From the NCBI GenBank assembly GCA_004380135.1, contig QXCR01000001.1, positions 62,001 through 126,000 on the forward strand: a DNA stretch of 64,000 bases, in the 5' to 3' direction. The stretch comes from Stemphylium vesicarium. Lineage: Eukaryota; Ascomycota; Dothideomycetes; Pleosporales; Pleosporaceae. Both the position numbers and the translations under genes were made by a program. Below the pieces are notes generated by a model. That model was not told the origin of the DNA. It was given only the letters and a program-made list of their open reading frames with translations, and made no database searches. Positions 21,365 through 34,000 of the stretch are shown in pieces (positions within the stretch are counted from its first letter, which is position 1; each line of letters starts with the position of its first letter).

Positions 21365-22424
21365 ATGAATCATGAGGCCGAGTCGTCTGGAGCTCCACAG
21401 CGCCATGACGACAGCGCGCCCGAGCTTGCGGACCTGGAAGATGCGATAGCTCGACTGGAAGAGGCCGAGGGGCGTGAAAGAGAGAAGCAGGTCAAGCAGA
21501 GGCGCCTGGATGCGAAGAGAAAGCGCATACAAATGCTGGGCGAGCTCCTGCGCGACTTGGACATGGTCGTCTACTTGGAACTCATCACCCTCTACCACCT
21601 GGAGTAGGATATCATTGCCTGCAATGTGCTACGACCTACCGCTGACAAGACGCTCCAGCTGCTCCTTCTTCTGGCTCGCAATCAAGGCCTTGATCCACGG
21701 ACAACTACTTACCCCCATCCCCGACACGGTCACCGTCATCCGCCCACCAGACGAGCCCAAGCCATTCCTCCCACTGCTCCTGTTCTCGTTCGCCTTCAAT
21801 TTCCTCTTGCATCTCACATACCCGGCGCCCTCGGCTGGCGAGGACACCAGAGGCTACCTCCACGGTGGCTTGATGATCGACTTCATCGGCCAGCAAGGCC
21901 CTACCAGCAAGTGGAAATTGGGGGCGCTCGACATTTGCGTTCTGTTCCTGCAGCTTGTCATGGTGTCAGTGCACGTCAAGAGGCGGGAGTTGAAGAAGAA
22001 GCTAGCAAAGCTGTCTGCTGGTGGCGGTCCATCCAGCACCATCAACCGAGCCACGTCAGGCTCGGCTGCACCAGATACGGCAGCAGCCACGACCGACAAC
22101 ACGGACCGAGAGCAAGATGCCGACGACGAGGAGCGAGGCGTGCTTCACCGAACCGATACCCTATCAGACATGGGGGCTGATCCGGGCGACGAAGAGGACG
22201 CCTTACTCCCCTCCTCCGAGTCCGGCCACGCTGATGCCATGGAAATGCTCAGCTCAGGCCAGTGTGTGATTGGCGACTTCACGCTTATTGACACACTGCT
22301 TGAGGAGAACCGAAATTACTCGGCTTACCGGTTGACGCGCACAGAGAGCGGCATGAACGACATGCCTGAGACACTGCGGAGGCTCAACACCTTGCGTACC
22401 CGCTTCGGCATGGGTGGTGGGTGA
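21365..22424 (+). CDS. DUF1746 protein, Dsc E3 ligase subunit 4-like
   Basis: Two exons, 21365-21603 and 21650-22424, with a 46 bp intron (GTAGGA..AAG); 337 residues. An N-terminal coiled coil (DLEDAIARLEEAEGREREKQ) leads into the DUF1746 signature LLRDLDMVVYLELITLYHLE, then CSFFWLAIKALIHGQ after the splice. Further membrane segments follow: PFLPLLLFSFAFNFLLHLTY and LGALDICVLFLQLVMVSV. The C-terminal half is a polar, acidic cytosolic tail that ends in a short helix around LRRLNTLRTRFG. DUF1746 proteins include Dsc4 of the Golgi Dsc ubiquitin ligase that cleaves the sterol regulator SREBP in S. pombe and Aspergillus. The domain call is good; the Dsc role is by family membership only. Confidence 0.82.
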
Positions 22425-24390
22425 AGCAACCAAGGCGTTATCTTATCATCGCCTTACTCCGCTCCACGTGTTCGCAACATCTCCGTGGTGGCTCGCGACG
22501 CTGTAACGTCTTCTGTAGCACTTCCCGATGAGAGACAGCCTGCAGTGGGCATCAGCTTCCGTGTAACCCACGCGCCTTCGGTTCGGATGCCCCCACGCGA
22601 TTGCGCTATTACTTCCACAACAGCATCTCACATGCGTCACATCATCAATAGCCGCTTCGACAAGGCACTGGCGAATGGCGCCTGTGCAACCGTTCCGCGC
22701 GCCTGGTTCTCCTGCAGCCAAGTGTGATCAGAAGCATGAAATCAGATCATCTCTGCATTTTCCCAGAGCATTCATATAGTCACTGCAACATGGTCTTGTG
22801 CATGGCGAGACAGCCTGGCACACCGATGACGGCTTGTCCGGTCTGGCTGTCAAACGGCATGCCGCCCGTCGTCACCCGTCGTACCCGAGGTGAGATTTTG
22901 CGTCTCGCCAATCTCCGCGCATACAATACCCGTAGACGGCTGATCGGTGAGTGTCTATGTGTTCTGCACCAATCTCGAGGACCCGTCTTACGGCATATTT
23001 AAGCGGTTGTGCCGACATGCACGGCATGCGAGATCCGATGGGCAAGCACTGTTGCCTGCTGCATATCGTATATTGCTTGCGCATCCGTGGCGCGAGTGGT
23101 CTGCGTCAGGGCTTATTTGGCATGTACGGCGTCATGTCCGTTTTGGGGAGGCATCTCAATTGTTTCGTGCGGATACCATATATCGTAAGCCATGGTAGTG
23201 GAAGCGAGGTGGTGGGAAGAAACCAGAAAGTCGTATGGGGGTTCTCACGGGCGCGACGACCGCCTACCGCGGCTCCAAGCTGTATATACTTGCATATCCA
23301 TAGCTTCTTCTGGCCAGCGCACGTGTGATGCCCACCCACTTTAATTTCCACATGGCGAACATGGAAGCTCCGCCAGGAATCGAATGCTATAGCAGTTTTT
23401 AGAGGACCCTGCATGGCCTTGTCCCGTTGTCGTGTTTCCTGCCCTCGTTTTTTTTTAGTAGCGATTCGCGCGAGCCGCCATTGAATATCGAAAAATGTGC
23501 GAAAAGCACTCATCATGGCTACTTGGGCGGCAAAGTCATTTACTGGTCACCAATCCACAATAGCTCTTTTTTCTGCGTGGAGTCACCCGAAAGAAGGTTA
23601 CTGTCACGCCTAGTGAAACTGTGTACAGTGGGCGGTCGCAAGTCTTTTTGTTTTCCAGTGCCTGAGGTCGCATATCTCGTCACGGGTACAAAACCGCATC
23701 CAGACATGTCTGCAGCAAGCAACTTTATTTTCCGGGGGCGAAACCGTCGCCAGATATGTGCAGTTTGGTAATGTCTTGAATGACAGAAAAGGAATAGAGT
23801 AAGAAGGGTGAAAAAAGAATGGAAACACTGCATAGGCACAGGTACGCAGACGCAAGAAGCAGACACACCCGCACCACCTTCGCTAGGCCTGTTCGTCATC
23901 CGTCACCACACACCCTTACAGGGCGATGACGAACAGGCGGGCGGGTTGAGCGGAAGCAACGGTTCGGAACGTCCAACAGTCGACCGAAACCTAAGCCATC
24001 CCTTCCCTTTCCACACCTTCTTGACATTTTTTTTTCTTACTTTTCTGGTTTTACTTCCCGTAGCCTATCGCCCTGACAAGCCAGGGAAGGCATGACTTAT
24101 TCTGTGACACCACCAAGCACCTCCCCAAGGGTTCTGTATATGCGATAGCAGCAAGCAGATTGGTCGGGTTCTTCTTCCTCGAGCTGATTGTGCGTGTGGG
24201 GAGCACAACGATTGGTGGAGCAAGATCCGAGGGGGTTATCAAGGAACATGGCCCCTCCCTCCCTTCTTTCCCTTCCTTCGTTACGAAAAAAATGTAAAAT
24301 GTTTCCATAGTGTAGGAGTTTCATTATTGGTTGGTTTTGGCTACCCTGAGCTAGGTAGCCTCGTTCCTGCGAGCGACCGTGGTGGTGCGC

Positions 24391-24430
<40 letters not shown>

Positions 24431-27400
24431 GGGCGGAGTAGGATGATTCGCAGCAGGGCAAGCAGTATGCAACACGCCAGCGCACGCAGCGCGTGTCTGC
24501 AATGTGTGTTCCGCGCTCCTTGCACACGGTGTTCGTATTCTGTCTCCCCCCCTCCCTCTTCCCTCGTCGATCACATGACGAGATCGCTCATGCACGTCTT
24601 CCGTCACTGTTACGCTGGGCGACAGCGCTGACATGCATGGGGTGGGTTGTGTTGTGCTGCATGGCTTGCATGGTTGGGCTTCAGAATGTGCATGCAGCTA
24701 AACAGGGGTAATGCCTGGCCGCTCATGTGTGAAGGATGACGCGACCCGACACGGTGGTTCGGCGCTTCTTTAGAAGGCAGCGAAGGAAAAAGGGTGGGTG
24801 GAGTGCTTTTAGTTGCGGTTTAGGGTGGTTTGTGCGAAAAGTGCCGTGCGTGGTTTGGCGGCGGCGGACGCGGACGCGGACGCGGACAACTTGGGGCGTT
24901 TGGCCTGAGGTTACATTAACAGTGCAAACGCGGCTTTTTTCCCATCATCGATGCGTGGTGGTGGTTCAAGGTCAAAAGGTTAGTTTTGTCAGGTTCGTTT
25001 GCCTCGGTCGTAATAATGCACCTCGGCATGGCGATAATTTAGAGTCCAGATTGTCCGCCTGGTCCTGGGTCTTTTCCAGTCCCCTTTTTCGCTTGCTTGC
25101 GTGCTTGCCACTTTACCATTTTTTTGCCCTCGACGCGATGGACAGGTGGAATACGTGGCCATGCGTGTAGCGATCGCCGAAGGAAGGGGATCCCCCTCGG
25201 GGGGTGCACGCGTGTGACCATGTCTCATTGCTGACGCTTGCCTGTATATCTCTGCTACATTGGCTGCTAATAAAGAATTTCGGTGTAATTTGGTGTGCCC
25301 GAGTCGTCTTGAGAATGACATGATGTTGCTCTCAACAAGTCTGCGGTGCAACACGTCTCGAAGCCCAGGGGGCGCCGCTTATGCAGGTAATGGAGAAAAG
25401 AGAGGGGAAAAGGGAAGGATGCGGGTATCTGCCCCGCAGCCTCGCAGATTCATCGAGATATTTTGGGGGTTTGGTCCTAGTCTACTAGGTTTATTACAGT
25501 CAAGACAAAGCGAGCTTGTTGGGATGCTCAAGGTTTTTTCTTCTTTCCCTTGTTTTTGTTTTCCTTCAGCTCATTCAATGAGTGAGGGATTGTCAGTGAT
25601 TCTCGCGATCGCAAGGGTTGTTGATGTGCAGGCTCGATCGTGGTTATAGAACCGATGCCGTGCGACATTTGTTGTGTCTTCGAGTCAAGAGCATGTTGCG
25701 TACCCATGCCATGCATCTACAAGGTCGCTGACTCAGGCGCAGATCCGGTCAGTATGTTTTGGGCCGCGTGCGATGGACGCAGTAAAAGAGCCGTGCGGCT
25801 TTTGCAAATATCGCGTGCAGACGGACAAGCGCGTGACAGATAATTACATCAAGGCGCACAAACCACCTACTGAGAAACTACGTTCACGCGCAATGCAGAT
25901 CTGATCGTGGGCCCTCCGTGTGGAGAGAACACCGATTCCAAGAGTGTCGCGACCAAAGGAATGTGCGGTGTGCCTACACGTACACGTGTCGAAAGCGGGA
26001 CATGTATTTGCAAAAGGTGGTGTGGAGGGGAAGGGGTGAAAAGAGCGAGTAGCTACAAAGCCGCCCACATACATTGAAGGATCCCGTTTGCAAGTCAAAA
26101 AGCATCAGCTGCAAAGGTTGGATAATGAGGCAAGTTGTCCGCCAAACATCCCGGTATGTCATCGTGGGCCGCGACTAGCAACATGACTTGTCGCTTCGAG
26201 GTGGTGGTGGTGATGGTTGTGTGAAGCAAAAAAGCACCATCGGCAGTTGTCCCAAAGCAATTAAATGGCAATGCAGTACAGACCGAGCGCAACCATCCCG
26301 TGTTTTTCTAAGATCGGGCCGACGTCAGCTTCGAATTCGGGCAATTGAAGCGGGTAAAACAAAAGGTAGGGGAGGGCTGGACATAAGCCGGAACCGCTGC
26401 GACACATACGGTCTTACAGCCTTGTCAACCCATCGCAGAGGTAAACGGTGAGAAAGACGGCTGATACACCCACCCAGTTCCCGCTTGATTGGGTGGGCCA
26501 CTTAACCCGGTTCCAGCATGTCATCAATCCAGCCCCAGTATATCTATCCATGTACCAAGGGCAGCTTCTAACGCCCTGTCCTGTTATTATGTAGGATTGC
26601 GGGACCAGCAGTTGGTGCGCGTGGGTGTATGCTGGGTTGTACCACCCTAGTAGCATCATCCTGCAGCCTTTATCAGATTCTCGCTCCACTAACCTCGCAT
26701 ATGCCCACGTGATCTTGGCGAGTCAACATCCCACCATAATCTGGAACTCGTAGCGTGCGCGGAAGGTGGGATGGCACTCAGAAACCATCGGTGGGTGCGT
26801 GAATTGAGAGATGGCGGTGTAGCTGTTGCGCACGCTGCTCGGGGACGCGGTTAGTCTAAAGGTTAGGCCCGATGACGAGGGTTGGATCAACGTAGGCATG
26901 TCGTGCATGGAGGCAGCGGTACGTCAACTAGTCGAGAGTCATTAGTGACTAATGATTGGCAGAGACTCAGAGAGCGCAAGCAGGGTCGCGTAGCGTATAT
27001 GAGATGCGATACCGCTCTCTGTTCCGTGGTCTGGCGTAGGGCTAGGGATTTTGTGGGGAAGTCTGCGATGGGCCAGCCTACGTGAGCTCACGAGGTTTTG
27101 CTCCAATGCAGCAGCGCGGAAGCTGCAGGGCACACCATTCCCAGCAAAAGAAATCACCGACTACCATGGCATTTATTTAAAAGGAGAGCGCCGGTGATAA
27201 TTAGAGTTCGACTCGCAATTCCTGGTGTGGAGGGGGGTCGCAGTAGTCGTCACCCAACAAGCTCATTCCGTCTGCTGTCATCTGTACGACACGATATTAA
27301 GCCTAGACGCGGCATTGGTCAGTAGTCATCTTTCTAGGACAAGGATGCGAATGCGAAAGAAGTTCTCGGAGTTGACCGCTAGACTGGGCCTCCTGGGAAC

Positions 27401-28919
27401 GGCAAAGTTGACATTAATTATCGGTCCTTCTCCAAGCAGAGTTTGGTCTAAGAAGACACTACGCTGCAGACTCGTCAATCGGGGGAGTTCCACATGGCTC
27501 CGATCTTCTGGATGATAAGTTACAGGGGTACCCGACTACTAGACGTGTGAACGGAGATTTGTTGAAACTTGGTACTGAAAGCAGTCGGTGCCGGTCTGAC
27601 AATCCAAGTCATGAACGAAGTTGGCCGTGGTCGAATGGGCACGCTACCATGGCGTACTTAAGGTTCCGGCCTGAGCCTTCAAATGGGCCGAGCAGCAGCG
27701 CTTCACCGTCGAACGGACCGCTCCGGAGTAGGCTCCGAAGGTCAGTATGCGGAGCACATCTTTAGAGTTTAGCCAGCTTTTACTCATGGTCGCGTCCCAA
27801 CGGCTTGGTCAGGTGGCTTCTGACCGCTCCGGTGGATCGTACGAGTTCTGCACGCGTGTTGGAAGAAGGCTGAATGGTACGAGCTTTCAGCCAAACACGT
27901 GTATGGGCATAGCACGCATAACTCATGAAGTGCAGCCGTAGCTTCTTATATCTGGATAGACATTCTTCCTTCGTAAGAGACCGTCTACGGCGTAGCTGAC
28001 TGTATAGCTACACGATCCAGACAAAACTCAAAATGGTGTGCGCGTCGGATGCATAACCGTGGGAACTACAGCGGAGCAAAGACATGGTAAATAGCAGGGA
28101 CATAGTTGTTCCAGTACTTGGTGAGCCGCGCTGCTTTCAGTAAGCCGAAATTTTTGATCAGACGCGTTCGCCTAATCCGACGGGGAGCGGTGGGAAACCG
28201 TAAGTGTACATGAAGTGAAGCCGTTGGTAGTGTGCAGAAGCGTCTAGCGGCCAACCGCATGCGCATGTTCCATACCGCAATCGGCACCCAGCTGCCCTGA
28301 TTCGTCAGAATTAATTCCCGATGCGGATTATATGGTTTGGCCAGTAGCCACTGACTTGCTTAGCTCTGCATGCCGCCTCCGCGTGATACGATAGCCAATT
28401 CTGGATATTGCGATTATCTCGCTGCCGCGAAGACCGTGTCTGACTGATTGGACGCATCTTCCGACGTTTAGTGCGCACAGGTAAAATCTCTTCTTGAGGC
28501 GTCAGGTGTTTCGTTTCGAACTTCACATGTGGCATGGCGCAACGACTGTAGTAACGAGCTGTTCTGTAACCTCATAAGCTTGATGCGGAATGAGTTGTAT
28601 AGTCATCGTGGTATTGACGTGTCCTGCGACACGATGCTAATTATATGCTGTTCGGTGGCTGTGCCGGGATGCCGCTTAACTAGGCGTATAACCGGGTATG
28701 GTACATGGAAAGGGACAATGAGATCCCCCATTCTCTGATAATGATGAGGAAATCGCCCGTGAGGACCTGATAATCTAAATGCAGTTTTATTGTGGGAAAT
28801 ATGAAACGTGGTAATGAAGAGCCAGGGGGTATAACGCAGATTTGTGCTTTCAAAATTGCAAAAGCTTGAAAAAACCGCCCACTCAACATGCAAGATTCGG
28901 AATGCAACCCGTGAAAGCA
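22425..28919. other. 6.5 kb gene-poor region downstream of bZIP gene
   Basis: No ORF longer than about 145 codons and none with recognisable motifs or splice partners. Contains homopolymer T/A tracts (23449-25130), short G/C-rich runs (CGGACG-type near 24868-24890) and a GAT microsatellite. Composition is not strikingly AT-rich, so strong RIP is not evident by eye. Could hold long UTRs, non-coding RNAs or enhancer-like DNA of the bZIP gene. Confidence 0.6.
24391..24430. repeat. (GAT)n microsatellite, ~13 units
   Basis: Perfect GAT trinucleotide run in a non-coding stretch, read as poly-His or poly-Met in spurious frames. Confidence 0.95.
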
Positions 28920-31091
28920 TCAGTGCTTGCGACTCTGGGTCTGCTCTGAAGTCCAGGCCCGATGCTCATAGCGTCCAGCTTCTGCAGCGAAAGGATCGCG
29001 GTAGATGGGTCGTTCGGGGGATGGATGCTGCAGACCTGATGGCTGCCCTTGCTGGTGCTGGGGAGCTTGGTGAACCTGGGCATTCTGAGTAGGCGGGTGG
29101 CTTGCTGGAGGAAACGCAGACACGGAATAAGGGTGTGTATCGTGACCTGCAGGAGGCGCATCGGTCTGATGAGATCCCATTGCAGGGTGATAGCTGCTCG
29201 TTCTCCTGCGAACGTTTCGCAATTCTTCTTCGCGGGCCTCTTCCTCATAGTCATCAAAAGACGCCTCTGAACCATGTCCTGTTGTAGAAGACGGTCCACG
29301 GGATGGAGCCGCGGAAGAGCGCCGCAGCCGTGGGGACTGGGGTCGTGGATAATTCCTCTCTGGATGAGCTTGCAACGCTAGAGTTCTCCAGTAGTCCCTC
29401 TCCTCTCGATAGAAAGCGGCATCCTCATTCGAATCACGCACACTTTGTTCAAGGCGAGAGATGCTTATCGATGCCTCTCGCTCCTTCTCCTTTCGTCTAG
29501 CACGGAAGCGTGCTGACGCGCCGGCGTTGCGCCTCCTCTTTTCGTCAGCGCCTTTGGAGGCAGTCTGAGTCTCCACAGGGATCTGACGAGGAGGTCCGTG
29601 CTGACTCTTAATGGTCATAAGCTGAATGCTGCTTTGACTAGATGGTGCCATGGCGATCATGCTGTTGCGATCACCGTCCATAGAAGCTGATCCCTGGCGG
29701 GAGTCATGCATAGGAGCGCCTCCAGGTCCATACTGCCCATGGGTACTGTGGTTGTCGTACTGGCTAGATGCCACAGAGGCTGGCTGACTGTATGGAGAAT
29801 ATTGGGCAATGGGGCTCGCGCTACCAGACTGAGGGAAGTTGACGCTGGGTCGTCGGATGTCTGAGCGGCCCATGTTAGGAGGCGGGGTGGGAGCCGTTGG
29901 TGGGAAATAGTGGTTTCGGCCTCCGGCAGGTGGTGTAGGTAGAGCTGGCTGTGATGTCATCATCTCTGACGGGCGGGTACTCGCAGTCAGGAATGGCGAT
30001 TGATGGGCATCGATGGTGCCTGTGGGCGGGTTCAGCCTACTGAGATTGTGAGTCCTGATGCCTTTGTCGTGCAATGAGGGCCGCATAGGTGGCCTGCCTG
30101 GGGGTTGGAAAAGCCTGGGAAGGTTCTGCTCTTCCTGGGTGGACCGTGTCGAGTCAACGCTGTTGGGTCGGCTGATGGAGGGCAGACTTTGCGAGTGCTG
30201 AGTCTCGACCGGTGATGGGGATTCCATCTGGGACAGGCTCCGCCTTTGGCCTCGTTGTTGCTCAACCAGGTCGGCCTGAGGATTGAGGATGGAGTGAACG
30301 CCAAATGAGTTGCCATATCTGCCAGAAGACGGGGTGGGCGGTGTCCTGGAAAGCTGACGGAGAGGTGGAAGTGACACGGGCGGATTGGCTGGAGGGTCCC
30401 GCGGGCTCCTGTATGGCGGTTGCATCGGGGGGTAGGACTGCACTGGCGACATTTGAGGGGTGATTTGCTCTGGACGAGATACTCCTGGATGGAGACTTGA
30501 CGTGGAATAGATGTCGTCAGAGCCCCCTTGGCCGCCCCGAGCCAACCATGAGCGATCGGGTTTTGGGTCGTTGTGGTACGGTGGAGTCAACGAGGGCTGG
30601 AAGCGACGTGGGAAATGAGGGTGAGGGGCTTCAATAGCGGGGAGAGTTTGGGTAGCCAGCGTGACGATAGCTGCGGTTGGGTCGCCTGGAAGACAACCCA
30701 AGATGTTTTATGGTGAGGGAAGAGAGGCAGAGGAGGCAGAATTTGTTGGACCAAAAGTTGGGAGGGCAATTCCAGCAGTACGGTAGAGAGGCGCGGCGGT
30801 GGTGAGGATTCCTAGTAGGGCAGTTGCACCAGTGTAGGGCTGACTCGCATGCTCTCTACCAGGGGATGGGTAAATCAATGGTGCAGGTATGTGGTGTCGA
30901 GGCGAGGTGCAAGAGTGAAGCGACGGAGGGAAGTGAAACTGCGAGGCGAGGGATTGGGGGAGGGAACGGGTGAAGGATATGGAGTTGATGTCAGTCACGC
31001 CCGCAATCGGCAGTGGGCGCGCCAGGGCCGGGAGTGATATAAGAATTTGCGGTGTAATAGTCGGAGGATCGCTGGGCGGGCAGCAAACCAT
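28920..31091 (-). CDS. bZIP transcription factor
   Basis: The bulk is one exon, 30685-28920. The bZIP domain (about nt 29440-29560) has basic region KRRRNAGASARFRARRKEKE with the N-x-A-A/G-S-x-R signature (NAGASARFR), followed by a short zipper with heptad Ile/Leu (ISISRLEQSV). The rest is Pro/Ser/Gln-rich and disordered, typical of activation regions, with an acidic EEEAREEELR patch. No ATG begins the main exon; its 5' edge is a good acceptor (TCTTCCAG at 30686). Joining it to an upstream frame, ATG 31091 to donor 30860/30859 (GTAGAG), keeps the frame and gives 665 residues. That first exon is pyrimidine-rich and could be 5' UTR, so the start is uncertain; the next in-frame Met is about 83 codons in. 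The NAGASARFR form resembles Cys-3/Met4-type factors, but the target pathway is not established. Confidence 0.82.
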
Positions 31092-34000
31092 CGAGGGTGC
31101 ATTGCCACCCCTGTCGCGCCTGGTCCACGTTGCGCGAGGAAGGGGAGCAAGTCCATGGTGCTCGTCGGCGCCTTTGACGACGCGCTAGGCGGCGCGCGCG
31201 AGGCTGCTGGGATATGCTGGCAAGCTAGGTACGCACGTCTAAGACGCTACTGCACCGTCTTGGACACGATGCGCGGAAGCGGACGACAGAGACAATCCCT
31301 CCCCCACCGCACCAAGGCGCACGCCATGGGCCATAAGGGCCAAGAAACGACGTCGAGCTGGCCCGAAGCGATGCAAGCGCGGCTGGTGGCCGCCGCCCTG
31401 CAGCCTCCCAGCACTGACGTGCGGGAGTGATTCCGGCAGCATGTCCTGTCATCTCATGCACCTTGCCGGCCGTCCTTCACGAGCACACCTGTCCTCGACC
31501 GCTGTTAGGGCCGGTCAGGACAGCGGCGGTAGCGGGCGGGGCACGCCTGTATGTGATGCGCACGACCGTGTCTCATGCGACGGGCCCCCAGCCCATCTGC
31601 TGCCACGATCGCTTGCCGCTGGGAGAGAGAGAGATATGAATTGCGCACCCCCATTTTGTGCACTTGGCCGCCTCATTGGCAGCCACAAGTGAATTTAAAA
31701 TCCCCGAAACCATGTTCTGTGCCGCACATGGCTCTTCTGCCCCACGGCCAAACGACAGGCAGGGCGCTGTGTCGATCGCCAAGCCCATGTTCTGGCCAAA
31801 AGCCATCGATAGTAGTTGTAGTAGTGGTGGTGGTGGTTGTAGTCTCACCTCATTTCCGTTGCTTCTTGTACGTGTGCCAGGCCAATTCCAGGGCGAGCGG
31901 TGCGGCAGCCGAGTCGACCATCACTAACGTCTCGGGACGGTCAGCAGCGGCACCGCCCCGTCTTGCTGCGCGTGACAAAAGAAATTACCTGTATCCACGC
32001 CATGCAGCCACCGGGTTGCGAGCAGCCAACTCTGCCGCCTAGCAAAACGTGCTGGTCTACAACGTGTGCCCGCCTCGTGGAGGCATCTGCTCCCGCCATG
32101 TGGGGGTTAGCACCGGCCTCAAGAAACCACATGATGCATACGCAGCCACCTACAACCCGCTCAGATATCGGGCCTCTGAAACTCCATCAGATTAGTGATG
32201 CCATGTCTCTGTGATAATGACGAGCGACATCTCCAGGATCCAGGTGACGGTCCCCCGCATGGCGCGTGGGGGTGCTCAGCACGCACGCACAAGTGGAGCA
32301 GTCTGCTTACCGTGCAGACGCCCTATCCCAGCACAAGGCGGCCGTCGATCGTCTGCCACACGTCTCAAAGAATAACACACGTCTCCCCAATGCAGCAACA
32401 TCGCTTATTGCGCAATTTGGCTGCCAGTAAATGCGCGGGCTTGCGTGTAGCCTCTCAAAAGGACGGCGCCGACTTTGTGTTCCTGCGAAACGCACAGATG
32501 GAAGATTGGGCTTCAACGCGGAGCCCCTGTCGCATTGCACGCTCCGTCAGGTGTCCGCCTTGTGACTTTTATGCGCAGGCCGAGGAAAACTGGGTTAGTC
32601 CCAGTCATATCAGCAACCATACTTAGGTCAACCGACCTGGGGTCTTCTTTTGATGCAAACACTCCCATGCCATAATATAACCAGAAATGCGGTAACGGCA
32701 TGCAGGACAGATGCCATGCGGGATCCACGCCACCCCATCTTACCGTCCGGTCACCTTGTCTGGAAGCAAATACCTGGCTGAGTGCTCGCGTCCAGTCGCG
32801 AACGCTCCAACACCGAGCTCGTGTCCCATGCATCTGGAGCCACTCCGTCCAAGAGACGTCGGGCGTCATCGTTGTTGGTCCATTCGCTGACTCTGGCCAC
32901 ATCAGACGTGGTTTGCACCACTGCTTCTAGAAACGCCGCGAGTAACGAAAGTCAGGGTCGCTTGCTTCTCTATGCAAGCAGAGCCTGCTTGTGAGAGCCT
33001 TTGCCAGGGTGGATACCAGAAGCGTCATAGTTCGCAACCAGCACCGTGGTCAGCACTGCGCCATCGATGCATCTCAGCCATCGATTGGCTAATCCTCTCC
33101 ACCAGTTTCCGGCTCCAGACTGTCGGTTGCACAGCCAAGATTATATGGTTCAGGGGATGCTGAGCTCTGAGATCACGTCACGGGCGACACGTTGATGACG
33201 CTTCATACAGCCGCGAGAAGCGTTCTTCATCTTCCAACCAGGCCCATCGTGTCGCCATCTCAGTCTAGAAGACTTTCCCTGACAAAGTGAAATGACTAAA
33301 TTACTCGTCGATGCGCTGTCTTCACATCTGCCTGCGCTGTCTGCTCTGGTGAGTCTGAAGCTCTGTCCACTTCCACTTTCCCTGACTTTGCGCTGCGTTT
33401 TGTAGCCATGTTGCGCATGAGTGGCCTCGTCGACACTGCGATAACTCCATCGTCGTCCATGACGAGCGTCTCGTGGCGATCCAGGATGCAACGCATTCGC
33501 ACGGATACGCGTCACGAAAGCCGGTTTTGCTTGCGCTGTCGATGAGTCGTTCGGTACTTGGCCGATATTCCGATCAGGCAGGTGTCCAGAGAAGAAATGG
33601 AAGGGATGCCCTGTGGTGGAAGGTGGGAAAGAGTGGAACTAACGGCGGATATGAGTCCGCGACAATGCCAAGATCGTATCCAAGCTTCTGCACGGGCGCC
33701 TTGTCGTTCTGATCCTACCAGCGCGCTCCGCTGGCGCAGCTCTGCAATGCTTGTTTCTCGTACTCAAGACCGGATGCTTTGTACATTTCGTTGTGCTCCT
33801 TGAGCTGTGCGTACATGATCGGCGGAATCAGACGGCTTCAGGGCTGGTCAGAGGCCAAAAAAGCCCCATCTAAACTCACGCCAGGAGGCTTAGAGCTCCG
33901 TGGTAAGCGTTTTGCAGTCCCATTTCTCATTCGCTATGTGGCGTGCCTTACTTGCACACAGATGCATACAGTTAGATGCCCAATGAAACCACTTCTGAGA

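Noticed and set aside
21474..21603. upstream part of the plus frame that ends at 22424
   Set aside because: Wrong frame for exon 1 of the Dsc4-like gene; the 46 bp intron joins 21603 to 21650 instead.
24341..24634. poly-His / poly-Met / poly-Ile frames
   Set aside because: All are readings of the GAT microsatellite.
22425..28919. RIP-degraded transposon as explanation of the gap
   Set aside because: No AT-rich TpA-dominated stretches, terminal repeats or transposase/RT motifs visible by eye; a computed RIP index would be needed.
28883..29299. 138-codon minus frame inside the bZIP 3' half
   Set aside because: Shadow of the bZIP exon in another frame.
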